From Dehalococcoidales bacterium (lineage in GTDB: Bacteria; Chloroflexota; Dehalococcoidia; E44-bin15): 11,315 nucleotides of DNA. The DNA lies in NCBI GenBank assembly GCA_012974295.1, contig JAAXQM010000179.1:1-11315 (forward strand). Reading direction: 5' to 3'. Positions 6,671 to 11,315 of the stretch are shown piece after piece. The notes under the pieces were generated by a model, which saw only the letters and a list, made by a program, of their open reading frames with translations, was not told where the DNA came from and did not search any database. Every line of letters begins with the position of its first letter. Position 1 is the stretch's first letter. The position numbers and the translations under genes were made by a program.

Positions 6671-6808
6671 CTATCCGTCCTCCGGCCCGTTATCGTCGGT
6701 GTGAGCGGTCAGTGTGACCCAGTCCGCATTCGGCCAGCCCGCGTACTTGAGTGTGACAATTTTCCGGGGGTAATCTGGTATATCATCTGCGATGATATCT
6801 ATGTTGAT
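6671..6808 (-). pseudogene. 45-codon open relic, possible 3' end of a lost gene
   Basis: On the minus strand there is a stop-free run of 45 codons between a TAA at 6809-6811 and a TAG at 6671-6673. Its translation has balanced, protein-like composition, with stretches such as IVTLKYAGWPNADWVTLTAH, unlike the low-complexity peptides around it. No ATG, GTG or TTG offers a start that keeps most of it. It is read toward ahbC and lies opposite the promoter of the FMN reductase gene. I do not recognise a family. It could be the decayed C-terminus of a displaced gene or a chance open frame. Confidence 0.25.
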
Positions 6809-6840
6809 TTATGCTAGAATTACCACGGCCGCTTTAAAGC
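6780..6840 (+). promoter_or_regulatory. candidate promoter and operator of the FMN reductase gene
   Basis: A perfect inverted repeat ATATCATC-TGC-GATGATAT covers 6780-6798. It is followed by TGC-TAGAAT (6812-6820), an extended -10 element; the -35 position would fall inside the right arm of the palindrome. A second perfect palindrome, GCTTTAAAGC, lies at 6831-6840 near the predicted transcription start. This arrangement is what a repressor operator would look like. No regulator gene is in the window and there is no functional evidence. Confidence 0.4.
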
Positions 6841-6908
6841 TATCCTCGAGCTGGCTATCTAATTAGTAATGCCGCAGCCGTTGGTATGAAGGAGGGAGGA
6901 ACTCGATT

Positions 6909-7655
6909 ATGACTCTCAATGAGAAACAGCAGACCTTGTGTGAAGAACACGGCTTCGATTTTTCAGGGTTGTCAGCCGTTTTCCTGAACTGCACGCTCAA
7001 GCCAAGCGGAGAGTTTTCTCATACCGAAGCGTTGCTGCAGGTTTCAAAGGCCATCATGGAAGCAAATGGAGTCACCACCAAGTTGCTGAGGCCTGTGGAT
7101 TTTGTTCTTCCGCCCGGGGTTTATCCCGACATGACCGAGCATGGTTTCGATAGTGACGATTGGCCACAGTTGTGCCTACAGGTGATGGAGTCCGATATTC
7201 TATTGATCGGGACTCCCATATGGCTGGGAGAGGAAAGCTCAGTGTGTCGCAGAGTTATCGAGCGGCTATATGGCGAATCCGGCAAGCTCAATGACAAGGG
7301 GCAGTATATCTATTATGGCCGGGTGGGTGGATGCATTGTCACCGGCAATGAGGACGGCATTAAGCATTGTGCGATGACGGTGTTGTACGCGCTTCAGCAC
7401 CTGGGCTACACCATCCCGCCGCAAGCCGATGCCGGATGGATTGGTGAGGCCGGTCCTGGTCCGTCCTATGCCGATAAAGGATCAGGCGGTCCTGAGAACG
7501 TTTTTACGCAGCGTAACACCACATTTATGACCTGGAATCTGCTGCATATGGCTCGTATGCTCCGCGACTTCGGCGGCATTCCGGCACACGGCAATCAGCG
7601 CAGTGAATGGGAGGCTGGATGCCGTTTCGATCATCCCAATCCGGAGTACCGGTAG
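6909..7655 (+). CDS. flavodoxin-fold NAD(P)H-dependent FMN reductase family protein
   Basis: This 248-residue cytosolic protein is of the NADPH-dependent FMN reductase / flavodoxin-like family and probably transfers electrons from NAD(P)H through bound FMN to an unknown acceptor. Strand 1 and the phosphate loop lie at LSAVFLNCTLKPSGEFSHTE (21-40). The second flavin loop is SDILLIGTPIWLGEESS (95-111) and a third lies around GGCIVTGNEDG (140-150). It is longer than the usual 180-200-residue members: about 20 extra residues come before strand 1, and an extended C-terminus (about 180-248) contains a Gly/Pro-rich stretch. The start ATG 6909 has a very strong Shine-Dalgarno (GGAGGGAGGA, 6891-6900), 8 nt away. 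It is preceded by the palindromic promoter region and closed by a strong terminator, so it is probably a single-gene unit. A role in redox stress or quinone reduction is possible but not shown. Confidence 0.85.
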   Translation: MTLNEKQQTLCEEHGFDFSGLSAVFLNCTLKPSGEFSHTEALLQVSKAIMEANGVTTKLLRPVDFVLPPGVYPDMTEHGFDSDDWPQLCLQVMESDILLIGTPIWLGEESSVCRRVIERLYGESGKLNDKGQYIYYGRVGGCIVTGNEDGIKHCAMTVLYALQHLGYTIPPQADAGWIGEAGPGPSYADKGSGGPENVFTQRNTTFMTWNLLHMARMLRDFGGIPAHGNQRSEWEAGCRFDHPNPEYR

Positions 7656-7693
7656 AGGTATTTGAATTGATGGCATAACAACAGCTTCAACCC

Positions 7694-7736
7694 GGACCGG
7701 CTTTTCCGCTAATGCTCCAAAGCCGGTCCTTCATTT
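7694..7736 (+). terminator. rho-independent terminator after the FMN reductase gene
   Basis: GGACCGGCTTT (7694-7704) and AAAGCCGGTCC (7719-7729) form a perfect 11-bp stem around a 14-nt loop. The stem is followed by TTCATTTTA. It is 38 nt past the stop codon and separates this gene from the DUF4282-like gene. Confidence 0.8.
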
Positions 7737-7790
7737 TAGAGATCCAGCGCCAATCCCAGACTCAGAGATTGAAGGAATAAAGGAGGAAAT

Positions 7791-8075
7791 ATGGGAGATA
7801 TTTTGGCATTTCGCAAGATGATTACACCTATCATTATTCAAATTATGTTCTGGATAGGCATTATCGGCATATTGATACTTGGATTAGTAGCTATTATTGA
7901 TGGAGCCAGTGGTGAATCAGATGGAGGAGCGGTATTACTAGGTGTCCTGTTCATAATTTTCGGCCCGATGATTTGGAGAGCGTTCTTTGAGCTTATGATT
8001 CTGATTTTCCGAATAATCGAAAGGCTAGCTAACTTGCTAACAGAAAAAACTACTCATGAGCATCCTCAGCCTTAA
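7791..8075 (+). CDS. small DUF4282-like membrane protein with two TM helices
   Basis: The 94-residue product opens with a short cytosolic stretch, FRKMITP (7-13), that resembles the start of the DUF4282 domain. Two hydrophobic helices follow, about 13-36 and 47-73, split by an acidic, Gly-rich loop (DGASGESDGG, 37-46). The tail is charged, with IERLANLLTEKTTHE (76-90). There is no cleavable signal peptide. The start is secure: AAAGGAGG (7779-7786) lies 4 nt before the ATG. Members of DUF4282 are small membrane proteins of unknown function. Because a strong terminator precedes it by about 60 nt, it needs its own promoter, which I could not pick out. It converges with the flavoprotein gene downstream. 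Confidence 0.75.
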   Translation: MGDILAFRKMITPIIIQIMFWIGIIGILILGLVAIIDGASGESDGGAVLLGVLFIIFGPMIWRAFFELMILIFRIIERLANLLTEKTTHEHPQP

Positions 8076-8240
8076 CATCGACATATACAATACAATTGGT
8101 ATTAAATTAGAGCCTACTTGCCGTACAGGAGAGCTTAGGGCTGAAGACTACGAAGACATAATATGGTAGTTGTAGATAATTAAGTAACAAGTGCTACCCT
8201 CTACTGGGTGATCCCCTTTTTCTTTCGCCCCCAATAGTGA

Positions 8241-8267
8241 AAGCCTGCCCCCTGCTTTGGCAGGCTT
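8241..8267. terminator. stem-loop between convergent genes, probable transcription end
   Basis: AAGCCTGCC (8241-8249) pairs perfectly with GGCAGGCTT (8259-8267) around a 9-nt loop. It lies 15 nt beyond the stop of the minus-strand flavoprotein gene and in the 3' region of the plus-strand membrane-protein gene. Neither strand has a good T-tract after the stem, so it may act weakly in both directions or with Rho. Confidence 0.55.
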
Positions 8268-8282
8268 ACCGAAGAAGTTTAG

Positions 8283-9614
8283 CTAATCGGGAACATCATG
8301 AGCCAAGGCCGCAGCATTCTCCCCTGCGACATAGCCGGTAGAGAAAGCGGCCTGTAGGTTGTAACCACCAGTCTCGGCATCGATATCCATTACCTCGCCG
8401 CAAAAGTACAGCCCGTCCACGAGGTTCGAGGCCATAGTACGCGGGTTGATCTCTTTAAGGGATACGCCACCGGCAGTAACCATAGCCGCAGCCATGGGCA
8501 ACGAAGCCTTAATATTAAAGCGCAGTGACTTAAGCAGGCTTACCAGCCGCTCTCGCTCTTCGGAAACAATCTCATGGCCACGTTTGTCGGATGATATGCC
8601 GGTCATCTCAACAAAAGGCTCGACCATTTTTTGAGGCAGGAATTCCTTGAGAATGTTGTGATATCTCCGTTGACTGTAGTGGTTAAAGTCTTGTTGCAAT
8701 CGCTCGCGTAGCGTTTCAACTTCAATGGACGGGGTAAGGTCTATGGATACGGAGACCGGTCCGTGCTCAAGGGCATCAACTATCGCCAGGCTCATTTGTA
8801 GTACTATCGGCCCACCGAGGCCAAAATGAGTTATTATCATATCCCCCGTACGGCTTTCTATAACGGGAAATCTCGGGCGTTTCCCCATTATGCCACGCCC
8901 CGTATCTCTGGCTGGTGTCATTAACGGGGTAATCCCATCAGCCGAGCACTGATATGATGTCAGACGTACATTGTGCAGGCTGACGCCTTGCATGCTCTTG
9001 GCACACTCGATTTCGTGGACGACTAGAGGCACCAGAGACGGGCGCAGCCTGGTAACGGTGTGACCGACCGCTGCCGCCAAGCGATAACCATCGCCAGCGG
9101 AACCAGTGCCAGGATATGTAGCGCCACCAGCGGCCAAGATAACCGCGGCGGCCGGGTAGGTCTTTGGCCCGCGTACACCTATGACGCGCCCTTTATCCAT
9201 CAGAATGTCAGTTACGTTAGCACGAGTCTGCATCTCAACGCCACTGTCAGCAAGATAGAGCTCAAAGGCCTTAACAATATCCTGAGAATCGTCAGATGCG
9301 GGAAAGATTCGACCATCGGGTTCGGTCTTGGTTGCCACGCCATAGCGCTTTAGGAATACCAGCATGTCAGCCCGGAAGAAATGATGGAAAGCGCCATAAA
9401 GAAAGCGGCCATGAGAACCGTACATGGCAATAAAACTCTCCAAATCTGTGATGTTGGTGAGGTTACAGCGCGTCTGTCCGCTGATGAGGATTTTTTTACC
9501 GGGACGCTCGGTCTTCTCTAGGAGAAGCACATTGGCACCCAATTCGGCAGCTCGGCCGGCAGCCATCATGCCGCTGGCCCCGGCACCGATAACGATAACC
9601 TGTTTTGTAGTCAT
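8283..9614 (-). CDS. BaiN/HI0933 (YhiN)-family FAD-dependent oxidoreductase
   Basis: This 443-residue flavoprotein of the HI0933/YhiN/BaiN family is predicted to reduce or oxidise an unknown small substrate. BaiN itself was reported in bile-acid metabolism, but that should not be carried over. The FAD-binding loop is VIVIGAGASGMMAA (6-19), followed by the family signature KKILISGQTRCNLTN (40-54), in which GQT stands where many members have GGG or GNG. Other landmarks are ILAAGGATYPGTGSAGDGY (159-177), THFGLGGPIVL (262-272), AGGVSLKEINPRTM (381-394) and the C-terminal FAD motif GLYFCGEVMDIDAETGGYNLQ (401-421). About 20 residues around 235-257 (DTGRGIMGKRPRFPVIES) look like an insertion just before the THFG motif. 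It starts 49 nt downstream of the transporter gene on the same strand, so co-transcription is likely. The Shine-Dalgarno is weak. Confidence 0.9.
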   Translation of the reverse strand: MTTKQVIVIGAGASGMMAAGRAAELGANVLLLEKTERPGKKILISGQTRCNLTNITDLESFIAMYGSHGRFLYGAFHHFFRADMLVFLKRYGVATKTEPDGRIFPASDDSQDIVKAFELYLADSGVEMQTRANVTDILMDKGRVIGVRGPKTYPAAAVILAAGGATYPGTGSAGDGYRLAAAVGHTVTRLRPSLVPLVVHEIECAKSMQGVSLHNVRLTSYQCSADGITPLMTPARDTGRGIMGKRPRFPVIESRTGDMIITHFGLGGPIVLQMSLAIVDALEHGPVSVSIDLTPSIEVETLRERLQQDFNHYSQRRYHNILKEFLPQKMVEPFVEMTGISSDKRGHEIVSEERERLVSLLKSLRFNIKASLPMAAAMVTAGGVSLKEINPRTMASNLVDGLYFCGEVMDIDAETGGYNLQAAFSTGYVAGENAAALAHDVPD

Positions 9615-9663
9615 GTAAACCGCGCATAATTCATTTCTGTGTCATTTCGTACCCGTTATCGTA

Positions 9664-11193
9664 TTATTCTTCCTGTGGAGGGCGTATACGGTTAGGCAGG
9701 ATGAAGAGGGTAATCACTGCGGCCACAAACATGACTATTGCAGCGATAAACATGGCCTCATTCATGCCGGAAGTGAAGGCCTCGCTTGTTCCGCTGGTAA
9801 TCTGCTGCGAAATATCCTCAGGGAATTGTTCCGCAACTATGTGAGCACTCTGAATACTGTTCCGGATAGCTTCATAGGCCTCTTTAGGCAAGGAGGCAAT
9901 AACTTCTAGATTTGCGATTTTATGCAGATATGTCGCGTTAAGGATTGCACCTAGGACTGCTATACCCAGAACACCACCTAACTGCTGCACGGTCGAGTCC
10001 ATCGCGGAGCCAATTCCAGCCTTTCTCTCCGGTAACGAGCCCATAACAGAGTCCGTGCCTGGGGCATATACCAGCCCAATTCCTATAGCAGCAAGGCTCA
10101 ATCCACCGAATACCCACAGATAAGACGCATTCATATCGGCAAAAGACAAGTATAAGAGACCAAACCCGCTTATTAGCAGGCCAACACATACGGGCAGCTT
10201 AAGTCCAAGAACACGTGCTATTTGTATGGCAACTATCGATGCTATCAGGGAAAACACAGCCGTCGGCAACATACGCCATGCTGCATCTAAAGGACTATAT
10301 CCCTGCACAGACTGGAAAAACTGACTAAGGAAAAAAAGTAGTGATATTGCACCGAATGAAACCAACGTCATAGCCACATTTGCCCCGGTGAAAGACATAT
10401 TCTTAAAGAATCTCATCGGCAACATGGGATGATCCGAGCGTATCTCCCACAATGCAAAGATAACCAATGTAATCACTCCTATACAAAGCGAGACGATAAC
10501 AGACTCATCTGTCCAGCCCTTTTCCCCTACTTTGATGATGCCGTAAACAAGTGCGGATAATCCTGTGATGGATAAGATCACACCTATCGGGTCCAGTTTG
10601 GGAGCACTTCGATCTCTGGATTCCTTAACGAAGAAATATCCTCCTGTAAGAGTAATGATAACCACCGGGATGTTAAGAAAGAACACTGATCTCCATTCAA
10701 AGTGCTCCAGTAGTATTCCACCGACGACCGGACCTATCCCGTAACCCAACGCAAACATACCAGCCCAGATGCCGATCGCCTGCCCACGGGATTTCGGATC
10801 TGTAAAGCTTGCTCTGATGATCGAAAGGGTCTGCGGTAAAACCATTGCGCCGGCGATACCCGTAAAGGCCCGGCAAGCTATGAGCATTGTCATGGATGTA
10901 GAAAACGCTGCTGCAAGCGAGGCGAGGCCGAATGCGACCAGGCCTATTTGGAACATTCGTTTACGGCCAAAGCGATCACCCAGGGCACCCATCGTCAGCA
11001 GCAGGGCAACGAAGGCTAGAAGATAGGCATTGATCATCCACTGTAATTCACTGATACTCGCCATGAATTCCCTTGAAATAGCCGGCAATACCAGGTTGAG
11101 AACAGTGTCGTCAATGCCAAGAATTAATACGGCCAGCATTAGGAAAGCTAAAGCAATCCAGGGCCCGCTGTAACCTTTTGATGCTTCCTTCAT
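9664..11193 (-). CDS. DHA2-family (EmrB/QacA type) MFS drug/proton antiporter, 14 TM
   Basis: This 509-residue inner-membrane transporter is predicted to export drugs or other lipophilic compounds in exchange for protons. TM1 carries the DHA2 signature with acidic residues, LGIDDTVLNLVLPAI (25-39). Motif A follows TM2 (GALGDRFGRKR, 69-79), motif C lies in TM5 (GYGIGPVVGG, 150-159), and WRSVFFLNIPV (167-177) is also typical. Length and hydrophobic spacing fit 14 helices; a long, less hydrophobic loop of about 50 residues (roughly 425-475) precedes the last helix, as in other EmrB-like proteins. ATG 11193 has AGGAAGAGA about 7 nt upstream. A candidate promoter with an AT-rich inverted repeat precedes it, and the flavoprotein gene follows 49 nt downstream. 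The substrate is unknown; no EmrA-like partner is in the window. Confidence 0.92.
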   Translation of the reverse strand: MKEASKGYSGPWIALAFLMLAVLILGIDDTVLNLVLPAISREFMASISELQWMINAYLLAFVALLLTMGALGDRFGRKRMFQIGLVAFGLASLAAAFSTSMTMLIACRAFTGIAGAMVLPQTLSIIRASFTDPKSRGQAIGIWAGMFALGYGIGPVVGGILLEHFEWRSVFFLNIPVVIITLTGGYFFVKESRDRSAPKLDPIGVILSITGLSALVYGIIKVGEKGWTDESVIVSLCIGVITLVIFALWEIRSDHPMLPMRFFKNMSFTGANVAMTLVSFGAISLLFFLSQFFQSVQGYSPLDAAWRMLPTAVFSLIASIVAIQIARVLGLKLPVCVGLLISGFGLLYLSFADMNASYLWVFGGLSLAAIGIGLVYAPGTDSVMGSLPERKAGIGSAMDSTVQQLGGVLGIAVLGAILNATYLHKIANLEVIASLPKEAYEAIRNSIQSAHIVAEQFPEDISQQITSGTSEAFTSGMNEAMFIAAIVMFVAAVITLFILPNRIRPPQEE

Positions 11194-11230
11194 ATTATCT
11201 CTTCCTTAATATAAGAAGTTGGTGTTCAAG

Positions 11231-11274
11231 TTATATTTGATAGTTAATATAATATGAAAGGTCCATCGATGCAA
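11231..11274 (-). promoter_or_regulatory. candidate promoter with overlapping inverted repeat upstream of the MFS transporter
   Basis: Read on the minus strand, TTGCAT (11274-11269) is followed after exactly 17 nt by TATATT (11251-11246), a fair -35/-10 pair. The -10 box is embedded in a perfect inverted repeat, TTATATT and AATATAA, at 11231-11237 and 11246-11252 with an 8-nt spacer. This is a plausible operator for a TetR- or MarR-type repressor of the pump. The region is AT-rich, so such matches are easier to find by chance. Confidence 0.4.
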
Positions 11275-11315
11275 GGTAATACATCCTAGAAGATAGCGTA
11301 GATATTGTAATTAAG

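Larger units (their letters stand above)
6369..6908. other. 540-nt divergent intergenic region between ahbC and the FMN reductase gene
   Basis: The part next to ahbC (6369-6540) is AT-rich and shows no clear promoter, riboswitch or hairpin to my reading. The middle (6541-6670) is a GC-rich island, then comes a minus-strand open relic (6671-6808), then the promoter and Shine-Dalgarno of the plus-strand FMN reductase gene. Longer open frames through the island encode low-complexity Arg/Pro/Gly-rich peptides and are not credible genes. Confidence 0.6.

Noticed and set aside
6470..6817. Plus-strand open frame of 115 codons in the intergenic region
   Set aside because: It runs through the GC-rich island, gives a Pro/Leu/Arg-rich peptide, and ends inside the promoter region of the next gene. 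No Shine-Dalgarno or family resemblance.

Overview
The window looks like a chromosomal stretch from an anaerobic bacterium. Three things point that way: a complete siroheme-dependent (Ahb) heme-synthesis gene set, an orphan corrinoid-binding domain related to the acetyl-CoA synthase corrinoid protein and to HgcA, and several FAD/FMN oxidoreductases. This mix would fit an uncultured Chloroflexota (Dehalococcoidia-like) or a similar anaerobe, but that placement is a low-confidence guess from gene content. No tRNA, rRNA, CRISPR array, transposase or phage gene was seen.

Layout. (1) Positions 1-1642, plus strand: a phytoene-desaturase-type FAD oxidoreductase whose first few codons lie outside the window, followed by a weak terminator. 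(2) 1934-2563, plus: a 209-residue orphan corrinoid domain of the CdhD/AcsC C-terminal type. (3) 6368 down to 2771, minus: a tight operon in the order ahbC, ahbD, fused ahbA-ahbB, then a 95-residue protein that is only the C-terminal dimerisation domain of glutamyl-tRNA reductase (HemA). Gaps inside the operon are 5, 13 and 22 nt. (4) 6369-6908: a 540-nt divergent intergenic region with a GC-rich, hairpin-bearing island, a 45-codon open relic on the minus strand and a palindrome next to a candidate promoter. (5) 6909-7655 and 7791-8075, plus: a flavodoxin-fold FMN reductase and a small DUF4282-like membrane protein, each with a strong Shine-Dalgarno and separated by a good terminator. (6) 11193 down to 8283, minus: a DHA2-type 14-TM efflux transporter followed by a BaiN/HI0933-type flavoprotein, probably one transcript.

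How the genes work together. The ahb operon carries everything needed to turn siroheme into heme b. AhbA/AhbB remove the C12 and C18 acetate carboxyls, AhbC removes the C2 and C7 acetates to give Fe-coproporphyrin III, and AhbD makes the two vinyl groups. The enzymes that make siroheme itself are not here. The last gene encodes a piece of GluTR, the first committed enzyme of all tetrapyrrole synthesis, without its catalytic and NADPH domains. Next to it, transcribed toward it, is a protein predicted to bind a corrinoid, another product of the same branched pathway. The two unusual single-domain proteins (HemA tail and orphan corrinoid domain) are the main candidates for something undescribed. 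A shared tetrapyrrole theme is an inference from adjacency only.
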